A stretch of DNA of 64,000 nucleotides from Solirubrobacter soli DSM 22325 (GCF_000423665.1 NZ_AUIK01000036.1:1-64000), one strand, 5' to 3'; positions 8,007 to 16,436 are shown, counted from the stretch's first letter. Notes: generated by a model from the letters alone, not told the origin. A program made the numbers and translations.

Positions 8007-8912
8007 ATGTCCGCGTTCCCGCTACGCCCGGTCGCCTTTGGCGACGAGCTGTCGCTCACGGACCACCTGAGCGAGCTGCGCACACGTCTGTTCGTGTGCG
8101 TGGCCGCGCTGGTGGTCCTGTTCGGCGGCTGCCTGTGGCAGAGCCGAGCGCTGCTGACGGTGCTCGACCGGCCGTTGGCGTCGATTGACACCCCCACGCC
8201 CGCTCAGGCCCCGTTGCGGACCGCCCTGGACCGCAGCGCGCGGGCGTTCTCGGCACTGTCGCACGCGCAGACCCTGAACCCCACCGACCGCCGCGCCGTC
8301 GTCGTCGCCGCGCAGTCGCTGAGCAGCGCGACTCGCTCGCTCGGCGAGCGCAAGCCGATCACGATCGGGCTCGGCGAGCCGTTCTCAACCTCGGTGACAG
8401 TGGCGTTCGCGTTCGCGCTGATGCTGGCCTCGCCGCTGCTGTTGTGGCAGCTGTGGGCGTTCATCGCCCCCGCGGTCGCGCCGGAGGACCGACGCGCGGT
8501 CCGACCGCTCCTCGCGCTGGCACCGGCGCTGCTGATCGGCGGCGTGGTGTTCGCGTACGAGCTCGTGCTCCCGCCGGCCGTTCGTTTCCTGCAGGGCTTC
8601 AACAGCGGCGCCTTCGACGCGCTCGTGCAGGCCAAGGACTACTACCACTTCGAGCTGTTGACGATGCTCGCGCTCGGCGCGATCTTCCAACTGCCCGTGG
8701 TCATGCTCGTCCTCGGACGAGCCGGGCTGCTCAGCGCGCAGACCCTGCGCACCCAGCGCCGCTACGCGATCGTGGGCCTCGCGGCACTCGCCGCGGCGCT
8801 GCCCGGTACCGACCCGGTCACGACGATGCTCGAGATCGTCCCGCTGATCGGGCTGTACGAGCTCAGCATCGTCCTGCTGCGCATCAGCGAACGGCGACGC
8901 TACGGCAGCTGA
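8007..8912 (+). CDS. tatC: Twin-arginine translocase subunit TatC
   Basis: A 301-residue TatC, the receptor for twin-arginine signal peptides. The conserved cytoplasmic motif HLSELRTRL is at about residues 19-27 and the second conserved region (LLWQLWAFIAPAVAPEDRR) contains the signal-peptide-binding Glu. The six membrane helices are recognisable. Unusually, the first extracytoplasmic loop carries an extra segment of about 55-60 residues (about 57-115, rich in Ala, Ser, Arg and Thr). It is the last gene of the ferritin-like/tat operon and its 3' end overlaps the convergent sigma factor gene by 13 bases. Confidence 0.92.
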   Translation: MSAFPLRPVAFGDELSLTDHLSELRTRLFVCVAALVVLFGGCLWQSRALLTVLDRPLASIDTPTPAQAPLRTALDRSARAFSALSHAQTLNPTDRRAVVVAAQSLSSATRSLGERKPITIGLGEPFSTSVTVAFAFALMLASPLLLWQLWAFIAPAVAPEDRRAVRPLLALAPALLIGGVVFAYELVLPPAVRFLQGFNSGAFDALVQAKDYYHFELLTMLALGAIFQLPVVMLVLGRAGLLSAQTLRTQRRYAIVGLAALAAALPGTDPVTTMLEIVPLIGLYELSIVLLRISERRRYGS

Positions 8913-10117
8913 TCGCGGCGGCGGGTCAGGGAAGCGGTCTCGGCGGTGTTGCCCGCGAGCTCGATGGCTCTGTCGTAGGCCGCGCGCGACTCATGCCCGC
9001 GGCCCAGCCGGCGCAGCAGGTCGGCGCGGGTGGCGTGGTAGGCGTGATAGCCGGCCAGCTTGTCCTCGAGACGGTCGACGTCCGCCAGTGCCACCTGCGG
9101 GCCGTCGAGCTCGGCGACCGCGATGGCCCGGTTGAGGGCGATGATCGGCGAGGGGTCGAGGCGGACGAGCTGGTCGTAGAGGGCGAGGACCTGCGACCAG
9201 TCGGTGTCACGCATGTCGCGGGCGGACGTGTGCACGGCGTTGATCGCGGCGAGGATCTGGTAGCGGCCCGGTGCCACCCCGGCGGCGAGGCGCTCGCGTA
9301 CCAGCCGATGCCCCTCGGCGATCAGCTCGACGTCCCACGCCCCGCGGTCCTGCTCGTCGAGGGCGACGAGCTCGCCGCCGGCCGACACCCGGGCGGGGCG
9401 GCGGGCCTCGGTGAGGAGCATCAGCGCCAGGAGCCCGGCGGCCTCACCGTCGTCCGGCAGGAGCGCACGGACCAGGCGGGTGAGCCGGATCGCCTCGGCG
9501 GTCAGGTCGTGACGCACGGGATCGGTGTCCGGGCCGGTCGCCAGGTAGCCCTCGTTGAACACGAGAAAGAGGACGGCGAGGACGCCGGAGACGCGTGCCG
9601 GGAGATCCTCGGCGTCCGGCACGCGATAGGGGATCCGAGCCGCTTTGATCTTGGCCTTCGCGCGGGTGATCCGCTGCCCCATGGCGGCCTCGGTCACCAG
9701 GAACGCGCGGGCGATCTCAGGCATCGTGAGCCCGCCGACCATGCGCAATGTCAGCGCCAGGCGGGCATCCATCGCCAGCGCCGGGTGACAGCAGGTGAAG
9801 ATCAGCCGGAGCCGGTCGTCGTCGATCGGGCCGAGCGGTTCGGGCGGGTCGTCGTCGTGCACCATCCGAGCCTCCCTGTGCTTGTCGTCGCGCTTGTTCT
9901 CGCGCCGGATCCGGTCGATGGCCTTGTTGTTGGCGGTTGTGGTCAGCCACGCGCCGGGATTGGGCGGCACCCCGGCGGCCGGCCACCGCTCGACGGCGGT
10001 CGCGAACGCCTCGGCCGCCGCCTCCTCGGCGATGTCGAGGTCACCGAATCGTCTCGCCAGGGCGGCGACGACCCGGGCCCACTCCTCCTGGTGGGCCCGG
10101 GTGATCGCCTCGCTCAC
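8900..10117 (-). CDS. ECF sigma factor with C-terminal TPR-like extension (ECF42 type)
   Basis: A 405-residue sigma-70-family factor. Region 2 is in the first 90 residues (AEEAAAEAFATAVERWP, NPGAWLTTTANNKAIDRIRR) and region 4 around residues 110-165 (IFTCCHPAL, LTMPEIARAFLVTEAAMGQR). About 200 further residues form helical repeats ending in LTRRRDQLP. This layout, with a DGPF gene directly upstream, is that of group ECF42, which has no anti-sigma factor and is thought to be controlled through its extension. GTG 10117 overlaps the DGPF stop (GTGA). It likely directs transcription of its own operon. Confidence 0.92.
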   Translation of the reverse strand: MSEAITRAHQEEWARVVAALARRFGDLDIAEEAAAEAFATAVERWPAAGVPPNPGAWLTTTANNKAIDRIRRENKRDDKHREARMVHDDDPPEPLGPIDDDRLRLIFTCCHPALAMDARLALTLRMVGGLTMPEIARAFLVTEAAMGQRITRAKAKIKAARIPYRVPDAEDLPARVSGVLAVLFLVFNEGYLATGPDTDPVRHDLTAEAIRLTRLVRALLPDDGEAAGLLALMLLTEARRPARVSAGGELVALDEQDRGAWDVELIAEGHRLVRERLAAGVAPGRYQILAAINAVHTSARDMRDTDWSQVLALYDQLVRLDPSPIIALNRAIAVAELDGPQVALADVDRLEDKLAGYHAYHATRADLLRRLGRGHESRAAYDRAIELAGNTAETASLTRRRDQLP

Positions 10118-10437
10118 AGGAACGGCCGCACCTCGACCTTGCGATTGCAGGCCTTCGACCCCTCGGTGGCGAGCTTGAGCGCCACGTCGAGGTCGGGGGC
10201 CTCGATGACCCAGAAGCCGGCGAGGTACTCCTTGGACTCCAGGAACGGCCCGTCGGTGACCACTGCCTCCCCACCCCGGTTGTCGATGACGGTGGCCGTG
10301 TCGGGGAAGGCGAGGCCGCCGGCGAAGACCCAGTGGCCGTCGGCCTGGAGCCGGTCGTTGAAGACGTCGATCGACGCCATCTCCTCCTCGGTGCCGAGTG
10401 ACGTCTGGTCGTGGATCACGCTGAGCAGGTATTGCAT
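10114..10437 (-). CDS. DGPF-domain (YCII-related) protein partner of the sigma factor
   Basis: A 107-residue YCII-related protein containing the diagnostic motif VTDGPFLESKEYLAGFWV (about residues 60-77). ATG 10437 is chosen because it begins the family's typical MQYLL strand. Such proteins are the standard genomic partner and regulon member of ECF42 sigma factors; their biochemical role is unknown, though the alpha/beta fold resembles muconolactone isomerase-like dimers. It sits 2 bases after the DHFR-like gene and overlaps the sigma gene by 4. Confidence 0.9.
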   Translation of the reverse strand: MQYLLSVIHDQTSLGTEEEMASIDVFNDRLQADGHWVFAGGLAFPDTATVIDNRGGEAVVTDGPFLESKEYLAGFWVIEAPDLDVALKLATEGSKACNRKVEVRPFL

Positions 10438-10439
10438 CG

Positions 10440-11060
10440 TCACACCTTTGCGTACTGCGGGCGGCCGGCGGGCCGGAAGACCTGCATCACCACGCCCTGC
10501 GAGTCGACGCGCGACCCGACGAGCTCGAGCGCGAGGTCCGGGCCGGTCTCCGGGAACAGCCGCGCGCCCTGGCCGACGACCACGGGAACGACCATCAGCG
10601 TCAGCTCGTCGACCAGGTCGTTCTCGAGCAGCCACCGGATCAGCGTGCCACTGCCGTGCACCTGCAGCTCACCCCCCGGCTTGGCCTTCAGCTCCGCGAT
10701 GGCGGTCGCCAGGTCGCCCGACAGGACGGTGGTGCCCGCCCACGCGGGGTCGGCGAGCGTGGTCGATGCCACGTACTTCGGCCGCGTGTTCAACGCGTCC
10801 AGGACGGGCTCCCAGCCGGGCACATCCGCGGCCGTCCAGGATCCCCACGAGCCGGCGAACAGCTCGTAGGTCCGCCGGCCGAACAGGAAGGCGTCGGCGC
10901 GCGCGTAGGTCTCCTTGATGTACGTGTGGGTGTTGTCGTCACCGGCACCGAGCGCCCACCCGCCGCGCTCGAATCCGTTCCTGCGGTCCTCTTCCGACGC
11001 ACCGCCATTGCCCTGCACCACGCCGTCGATGGTGATCTGGGTCATGGTGGTCAGCTTCAT
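10440..11060 (-). CDS. Dihydrofolate reductase-like (RibD C-terminal domain) protein
   Basis: A 206-residue protein of the RibD_C/DHFR-like reductase family. The first strand reads KLTTMTQITIDGVVQGNGG, followed by FLFGRRTYELFAGSW, the ELQVHGSGTLIRWLL glycine-rich nucleotide-binding region and LTLMVVPVVVGQGARLF near the end. It is the first gene of the ECF42 operon, with a good SD (aaggagc) before ATG 11060. A NADPH-dependent reductase activity is expected; substrate unknown. Confidence 0.87.
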   Translation of the reverse strand: MKLTTMTQITIDGVVQGNGGASEEDRRNGFERGGWALGAGDDNTHTYIKETYARADAFLFGRRTYELFAGSWGSWTAADVPGWEPVLDALNTRPKYVASTTLADPAWAGTTVLSGDLATAIAELKAKPGGELQVHGSGTLIRWLLENDLVDELTLMVVPVVVGQGARLFPETGPDLALELVGSRVDSQGVVMQVFRPAGRPQYAKV

Positions 11061-11084
11061 GATCGTGGCTCCTTGTGCGGTGGC

Positions 11085-11104
11085 GCCGCCCTCTCGTGGG
11101 CGGC
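11085..11104 (-). promoter_or_regulatory. Hairpin in the leader of the sigma-factor operon
   Basis: Arms 11085-11091 and 11098-11104 are perfect 7-bp complements around a 6-base loop, with a further GGTG/CACC pairing outside. It lies 25 bases upstream of the DHFR-like start, between the candidate promoter and the SD. It could be a leader structure or an operator. Confidence 0.4.
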
Positions 11105-11113
11105 CTCACCCCT

Positions 11114-11142
11114 GCAACGAACGCCCTCGCCCCGATCCGACA
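11114..11142 (-). promoter_or_regulatory. Candidate ECF-type promoter of the sigma-factor operon
   Basis: On the minus strand TGTCGG (11142-11137) is followed after 17 bases by CGTTGC (11119-11114), in front of the DHFR-like/DGPF/sigma operon. TGTCGA-like -35 and CGT-containing -10 elements are typical of ECF-controlled promoters, and ECF42 operons are usually autoregulated. Only a pattern match by eye. Confidence 0.35.
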
Positions 11143-11175
11143 ACCCTTCCGAATTTCTTTTGAAATGATCGCCGC

Positions 11176-11916
11176 GTGGATGAGGTCAGAGTCCTCGTCG
11201 CCCACAGCGAGCGGGCGACCCTGCGCGTCGGCGACGTATTCCTGAAGATCGATGCCGATCAGACGCACATCGACGTCGAGGTCGAGGCGATGGCCCTCGC
11301 GCCGGTCCCGACGCCGGCGGTCCTCTGGAGCAAGCCGCCCGTGCTCGCGCTCGCGGCCGTTGAAGGAACGGCGCTCGGCCGCCTCGGCGAGCCGTCCCCC
11401 GCGTCGCCGGCGGCGTGGGCGGCGGCGGGTGCCGCGGTGCGGCGGCTTCACGACGCGCCGCTGCCGCCGTGGCCAGGCCGCACCCGTGAGGAGCTGGAGG
11501 CGGACCTCGATCGCGAATGCGCGTGGCTGATCGCCGAGGACGTCCTCCCCACCGACCTCGTGACGCGCAACCGTGAGGTCGCCGCGGCCGCGCTCCGGCC
11601 GTGGACGCCCGTGTTCATCCACGGCGACCTGCAGATCACGCATGTGTTCGTCGACGGCGACGACGCGGTCACCGGCGTGATCGACTGGTCCGAGGCGAGC
11701 CGGGGCGACGCCCTCTTCGATCTCGCGATCTTGACGCTCGGACACGAGGAGCACCTGGACGACGTCCTCGCCGGCTACGGCACGGAGGTCGACCGCGACG
11801 TGATCCGCGGGTGGTGGTCGCTGCGGAGCCTGTCGGTGATCCGCTGGCTGGTCGAGCACGGGTTCGACCCGTCCGCGCCCGGCTGCGAGGTCGACGTGCT
11901 CCGCGCCCGGATGTGA
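11176..11916 (+). CDS. Aminoglycoside phosphotransferase-family kinase
   Basis: A 246-residue small-molecule kinase of the APH/choline-kinase fold. The catalytic loop is FIHGDLQITHVFV (about residues 151-163) with the general-base Asp, and the metal-binding Asp is in VIDWSEASRGD (about 172-182). The N-terminal lobe is short, with a Lys in VFLKIDAD. Start GTG 11176 gives a compact enzyme. Whether it modifies an antibiotic or a metabolite cannot be told; the family in soil actinobacteria is mostly uncharacterised. Confidence 0.85.
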   Translation: MDEVRVLVAHSERATLRVGDVFLKIDADQTHIDVEVEAMALAPVPTPAVLWSKPPVLALAAVEGTALGRLGEPSPASPAAWAAAGAAVRRLHDAPLPPWPGRTREELEADLDRECAWLIAEDVLPTDLVTRNREVAAAALRPWTPVFIHGDLQITHVFVDGDDAVTGVIDWSEASRGDALFDLAILTLGHEEHLDDVLAGYGTEVDRDVIRGWWSLRSLSVIRWLVEHGFDPSAPGCEVDVLRARM

Positions 11917-11926
11917 GCCGACCCTT

Positions 11927-12613
11927 CTACGGCAATGGCGTCTCGGCCGCGCCGCGCACCTGCAGGAGCGCGAAGTAGAGCACCGAGGTCGTGAGCGCCG
12001 CCACCGGTTGCGTGAGCGCGCTGAAGATCCAGCCCAGGAGGGCGCGGCCGGCGTCCCCGAGCACCACCCCGAGCAGTGCTGCCGCGACCGTGGCCGCGAC
12101 GACGAGCAGGAACACGAGCACGATCGCGCCGAAGACGGGCCACGCATTGCCGCGCACCAGTTCCCAGCTGCGGCCGAAGGCGCTGAACACGCCCGGCCGC
12201 TCGATCACGGTCACGGGCGCCACCACGGACCAGAACGTCAGCAGGAACAGGCCCGGGACGATGCACAGCACGAAGCCGATGCCGATCCCGATACCCGCGA
12301 GGATCGAGACGCCGATCAGCGGCAGCAGCACCGGCGACACACTGCCGAACAGCTCTCCCACCGAGCTGTCGCGCCGGCCGTCCTGCACGTCGCGAACCAG
12401 CTGCACGACCATGCCGTTGTAGAGCGTCGCGAGCACGAGCGAGACCACGGCCGAGACCAGCGCCAACAGGCCATGGTCGAACACCCAGCTCACGACGGCG
12501 TCGATGGCGAACACGACCAAGGCGGCCGGCACCAGGACGCCGAACTGGTCGCGGTAGATCTGAAACGCCCGGCCGATGATTTCGAAAGGCGATATCGCGC
12601 GCACGAGCCACAC
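11927..12613 (-). CDS. Multi-pass membrane protein, YciC-like
   Basis: A 228-residue membrane protein with about six hydrophobic segments. The N-terminal amphipathic stretch (SPFEIIGRAFQIYRDQFGV) and the later VIERPGVFSAFGRSWELVRG resemble the DUF975/YciC and glycerophosphodiesterase-membrane-domain group, where such segments lie along the membrane. GTG 12613 is the start. Function unknown. It converges on the kinase gene with a 10-base gap and diverges from the DHFR-like gene at 12678. Confidence 0.75.
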   Translation of the reverse strand: MWLVRAISPFEIIGRAFQIYRDQFGVLVPAALVVFAIDAVVSWVFDHGLLALVSAVVSLVLATLYNGMVVQLVRDVQDGRRDSSVGELFGSVSPVLLPLIGVSILAGIGIGIGFVLCIVPGLFLLTFWSVVAPVTVIERPGVFSAFGRSWELVRGNAWPVFGAIVLVFLLVVAATVAAALLGVVLGDAGRALLGWIFSALTQPVAALTTSVLYFALLQVRGAAETPLP

Positions 12614-12677
12614 GCTACAGGGCGTGGGGGACGCCGCGTGCCGATGAGTTCACGCGAGCGGGTAGGTCTGTACCGAC

Positions 12678-13235
12678 ATGAGCGATCGAAAAGTGGTTCT
12701 CAAGATGGTCGTGTCCCTCGACGGGTTCGCCACCAGCCCCGACGGGACCCATGGATGGATGTTCGAGTTCTTCGGCGACGACTCGGGTGAGTGGAACCTC
12801 CGGGCGCTCGAGGAGGCCGGCGTTCACGCGATGGGCCGCCGCAGCTACGAGATCATGGGCCCGCACTGGGCCGCGTCCGAAGGGCCGATCGCGTCCGCGA
12901 TGAACGAGAAGCCGAAGGCCGTCTTCTCGCGGACCCTGGAGAAGGCGGACTGGGGACCGGTCGAGATCTTCGGCGACGACCTTGCCGCGGCGATCGCGGA
13001 CCTCAAGGCCCGCGACGACGCGGGGACGATCCTGGTCCACGGCGGCCCGGGCTTCGCCCAGTCGCTGACCCGCCTGGGCCTCGTCGACGAGTACCAGCTG
13101 ATGACGGTCCCGATCGCGATCGGCGCGGGGCGCAGCCCGTTCGCCGAGCTAGGAGAGCATCTGAAGCTGGACGTCGTCAAAGAGGAACGCTTCAAGAGCG
13201 GCGCCCTCGGGCAGATCCTGGTGCCGAAGCGATGA
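12678..13235 (+). CDS. Dihydrofolate reductase-like (RibD C-terminal domain) protein
   Basis: A 185-residue RibD_C-type reductase: first strand VVLKMVVSLDGFATSPDG, then AVFSRTLEKADW, the TILVHGGPGFAQSLTRLG nucleotide-binding segment and DEYQLMTVPIAIGAGRSPF. Related to but distinct from the protein at 10440-11060. Stand-alone gene. The sequence just beyond its stop is the broken end of a gene on the other strand (13260-13367). Confidence 0.88.
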   Translation: MSDRKVVLKMVVSLDGFATSPDGTHGWMFEFFGDDSGEWNLRALEEAGVHAMGRRSYEIMGPHWAASEGPIASAMNEKPKAVFSRTLEKADWGPVEIFGDDLAAAIADLKARDDAGTILVHGGPGFAQSLTRLGLVDEYQLMTVPIAIGAGRSPFAELGEHLKLDVVKEERFKSGALGQILVPKR

Positions 13236-13259
13236 GCAGGCGCGGCTGCGCCGGTCGTC

Positions 13260-13367
13260 GATCGGATCCCAGATCGCGAACAGGAGCAGGCTCAGGTCGC
13301 CATGTCCCCGGGCCGCGAACCAGGCGGCCCACTCCTCTGCGCTCATTCTGAAATCGCGTTCGAGCAT
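13260..13367 (-). pseudogene. 5' remnant of a small unknown-family gene at the end of an ABC operon
   Basis: ATG 13365-13367 overlaps the stop of the ABC permease by one base (TGATG). The first 36 residues (MLERDFRMSAEEWAAWFAAR... LLLFAIWDPI) read like the start of a small bacterial family whose members continue past a conserved WDPI motif with a Gly-rich, Asp/Glu/Tyr-containing segment. Here, right after WDPI, the frame runs into sequence antisense to the 3' end of the DHFR-like gene and only stops at 13149. The gene therefore seems to have lost its 3' part at a junction near 13260. Confidence 0.55.
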
Positions 13368-14938
13368 CACGGAGCGAACTTCTGGGCGGCCAGGCCACGG
13401 GCGAGCACGCTCGGCAGGAGCACCAACACGATGACGAACGTCGGCACTGAAGACGGGCCGTCGTTGACGACGATGCCGATCGTCGCCGCACAGGTGACAG
13501 CCGCAACCAGCGGCCAGAGAATGATCCACCCGAAGATCAGACCGACGCTCATGCCACTCGTGTCGCCGTAGGTGGCCGCGAGCAGGCTCGGCGGGAGCCG
13601 GCCGCCGCGGCGGCTCGAGAGTGCCGCGCACAGCGTGATCGTGGGGGTGGCGAGCACGGCCAGGACCACAGCGGCGCCACCGTGGTCGGGCAGCGCGCCC
13701 GCCGCGGCGCAACCGGCGACCGCCAGCAGCGCACCGACCACGACGACCGCCAGCGGGACGAGCGCGTGTTGGACGAGCACCTTGCCGATCGGTGCGCGGA
13801 GCAGCACGCGGACGCGTCCGGGCTTGTCGACCTCCGCCCGCAGCGGCTCGAGGAGCCGCGAGGCGCCGGCGTAGATCGCCAGCGCACCGGCGCCGACGGC
13901 CACGGGATGGGCGCCGTTGACCAGGCAGACCGCGGTCCCGCCCGCGGCCAGCACGAGCGCCTCGGCGAGCCGTTGCGGGACGGCCAGCGCGGCGACCGCG
14001 TCGCGCCAGGCGATCGTCAGGCGCGATGAACGTGGCGGCTTGAGACGATTGGCGCCGCGTGCCGCGACCGGCCCGGTGCTCACCGCCGTGAGGCTTCGCC
14101 GGACGTAGCGGGCGTTCATGGAGTAGATCGCCGCGACCGCGCCGCCGCGAGCTTCGGCGCGCACGAGGTGACGCTCGGTCGGCGTCGCGCCGCGGCGGCG
14201 GACGGCGAGCGTGGTGATCGCCGCGGTGAGCGCGGCCAACAGCACGACGGCGACCGGCCACGCGGCGGCGGTCCCGGCCAGCGGCTGGACGGCCCACCCC
14301 CACGGTCCCGACCACAGCGCGATGTGACGGCCGGTGGTCGAGGAGTCCGCGAGCACGACCAACCCGCCCGCGATCACGACCGCGGGCCAGGCGGCGCGAC
14401 GCGTGGCGCGATCGACCCGCTCGGAGCCCGCCACGAGCGCCGCGCCGACGACGCCGAGCAGACCGAAGATCGCGCTCGCGACCACGAAGCCCGCCGCGCG
14501 CACGGCGTCGATCCCGCGATGGTCACCGGCGACGCCGACCAGGACGAGCCCGCCGACGACCGCAGCCGCGCCCGTCCACGCCAGCAGCCCTCGGATCAGG
14601 CGCCCCAGGACCAACTCCGCGCGGCGCAGCGGCGCGCCGAGCAGGTGGGTGATGTCGGCGACGCTGAAGACCACCGGGCCCTGGACCGCGCCCCAGCGCA
14701 CGACCGCCAGCAGCGCGACGAGCGCGATCGACGGTCCCCAGATGCCGACCGCGTGCGGCGTCGCGACCTCGGACAGCGCCGTGCTCACCGTCCCGTAGAC
14801 CAACGGTCCGCCGATCGCCAGCGTGATGAACACGTAGTACGCGGGCTCCAGTCGCTTGAGCAGCGTCGGCGGCGCCTGCACGACGTGCCAGAAGCGACGG
14901 ATGTCACTGACGCGCGTTCGGGCGACGAGCTCAGGCAT
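13367..14938 (-). CDS. ABC exporter membrane subunit
   Basis: A 523-residue protein with some 12-14 hydrophobic segments and no ATPase motifs, translated 8 bases overlapping the ATP-binding gene upstream. ATG 14938 (MPELVARTRVSD) is chosen because the longer frame lies over the ATPase gene. Its internal two-fold look and the TFHLLGAP-like 'VADITHLLGAPLRRAEL' segment resemble large actinobacterial ABC-2-like permeases (DUF6297 is a possible match). Transported substrate unknown. Confidence 0.75.
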   Translation of the reverse strand: MPELVARTRVSDIRRFWHVVQAPPTLLKRLEPAYYVFITLAIGGPLVYGTVSTALSEVATPHAVGIWGPSIALVALLAVVRWGAVQGPVVFSVADITHLLGAPLRRAELVLGRLIRGLLAWTGAAAVVGGLVLVGVAGDHRGIDAVRAAGFVVASAIFGLLGVVGAALVAGSERVDRATRRAAWPAVVIAGGLVVLADSSTTGRHIALWSGPWGWAVQPLAGTAAAWPVAVVLLAALTAAITTLAVRRRGATPTERHLVRAEARGGAVAAIYSMNARYVRRSLTAVSTGPVAARGANRLKPPRSSRLTIAWRDAVAALAVPQRLAEALVLAAGGTAVCLVNGAHPVAVGAGALAIYAGASRLLEPLRAEVDKPGRVRVLLRAPIGKVLVQHALVPLAVVVVGALLAVAGCAAAGALPDHGGAAVVLAVLATPTITLCAALSSRRGGRLPPSLLAATYGDTSGMSVGLIFGWIILWPLVAAVTCAATIGIVVNDGPSSVPTFVIVLVLLPSVLARGLAAQKFAP

Positions 14939-15695
14939 CGGCGGGAAGCCAACCGCGCTCGGCGGCCCGCTTGCGAACCGCGGCCCACGGGCCGTGGTCG
15001 AGCACCTCGCCCTCGCCGAGGACGATCGCCCGATCGGCGACACCATCGGCGAACGCCATCTGGTGCGTCGTCAGCAGGACCGCGGTGCCGCTCGCCTTGG
15101 CCTCGAGCAGCAGCTCGACCAGCAGCGCCTGCGACGGCGGATCGAGCCCGACCACGGGCTCGTCCAGAACCAGCAGCTTCGCGGGCCGGATCAGCGCACA
15201 CGCCAAGCCGGTCTTCTGCTTGAGGCCGCGCGACAGCTCGGCGGGCAGGAAGTCCGCGCGATGCGAGAGACCGAGACGTTGGAGCAACCCGTCGATCCGC
15301 TCCTCGATCCCGTCGTCGCTCACGCCGTGCGCGAGCGCGACCAGCGACAGGTGCTGCCGGACCGTGAGGTCGTCATAGAGCATCGGCGTGTCGGGGACGA
15401 GCGCGAGCGCGGCGCGAGCGGCTTCGGCGTCCGGCTCGCTGTGCGGGTCGTGGCCGCAGACACGCACCGTGCCCTCGGTCGGCTCCAACAGCCCGGAGAT
15501 CGTCCGGACCGCGGTGGACTTCCCCGAGCCATTGGCGCCGATCAGCGCCACGCACTGGCCCGACTTGAGCTCGAGGTCGAAATGGGCGAGGCCGACGAGG
15601 CGACCGTAGTGGCGCGCCAGCCCGGTGACCTGCAACGGGATCGCGACGGGGGCGGCAGACACTCGCACCAGTCTGACGACGGCTGCGCCCGACAC
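14931..15695 (-). CDS. ABC transporter ATP-binding protein
   Basis: A 254-residue ATPase subunit. Walker A is GANGSGKST (about residues 53-61), the signature is a divergent LSRGLKQK, Walker B is LLVLDEPVVG with the catalytic Glu, and the switch His is in LLTTHQMAF. It drives the membrane subunit encoded immediately downstream. The first ~20 residues may be non-native: other GTG starts (for example V17, IPLQVTGLARHY) are possible. Confidence 0.92.
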   Translation of the reverse strand: MSGAAVVRLVRVSAAPVAIPLQVTGLARHYGRLVGLAHFDLELKSGQCVALIGANGSGKSTAVRTISGLLEPTEGTVRVCGHDPHSEPDAEAARAALALVPDTPMLYDDLTVRQHLSLVALAHGVSDDGIEERIDGLLQRLGLSHRADFLPAELSRGLKQKTGLACALIRPAKLLVLDEPVVGLDPPSQALLVELLLEAKASGTAVLLTTHQMAFADGVADRAIVLGEGEVLDHGPWAAVRKRAAERGWLPADA

Positions 15696-15770
15696 GATCG
15701 CCGTCTCTCATCTTGAGCGAGATCCTCCGAGTCGGGTGATGGCGACAAGGCCCCCCACGCGAGATGCTGC

Positions 15771-16394
15771 GTGGCGATGACGGCCATCCACCCCGACCGC
15801 ACACCACCCGTCGCTTCGAGCCGGCGCCGCGAGCGCTGGATGGCGGCCCTGTTCGCGATCGGATCGACGTGCTTCCTCGTCGGGCCCTTCCCGGGCTACG
15901 TCGGACTCGTCGGACCAGAGGCCGACGCGGTGACGTTCTTCGTCGGCTCGATCTTCTTCACCGGCGGCGGGGCGCTGCAGTCCTGGCTGGCGTTCCCCGA
16001 CCGTCGCGGCGCGGGCCGCGCCGCATGGTGGGCGGCGATCATCCAGTCCGCGGGCACGCTGTTCTTCAACGTCACGACGTTCCTGGCCCTGAGCACGACG
16101 CTGTCGAATCCCGAATACGACCGGCTCGTCTGGCGCCCGGACGCCTTCGGCTCGATCTGTTTCCTCGTCTCGGGCGCGATCGCGTTCAAGGCCGCCGACC
16201 GCCGCTGGTGGCAGCCGGCGATCAACCTGCTCGGGTGCGTGTTCTTCGGTGTGTCGGCGATCGCCGGCTACGCCGTGCCGGACACAGGCTCCGAGATCGA
16301 CCTGGCCGCCGCGAACTGGAACACCGCTGCCGGCGCCGCGTGCTTCCTCGCGTGTGCGGTCGCGGGACTGCGAGGGCGGAGCGGCGACGCTTGA
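15771..16394 (+). CDS. Membrane protein with YrhK-like domains
   Basis: A 207-residue protein with five or six membrane segments. The repeated arrangement 'ERWMAALFAIGSTCFLVGPF' and 'WRPDAFGSICFLVSGAIAF' suggests two related hydrophobic units like those of YrhK-type proteins. Start GTG 15771 or ATG 15777. No enzyme motif; function unknown. It is separated by 42 bases from the regulator gene downstream. Confidence 0.7.
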   Translation: MAMTAIHPDRTPPVASSRRRERWMAALFAIGSTCFLVGPFPGYVGLVGPEADAVTFFVGSIFFTGGGALQSWLAFPDRRGAGRAAWWAAIIQSAGTLFFNVTTFLALSTTLSNPEYDRLVWRPDAFGSICFLVSGAIAFKAADRRWWQPAINLLGCVFFGVSAIAGYAVPDTGSEIDLAAANWNTAAGAACFLACAVAGLRGRSGDA

Positions 16395-16436
16395 GGCGGG
16401 CGTCGGGTCTCGCCGTGGCCATAGGCTGCTCGTGAC

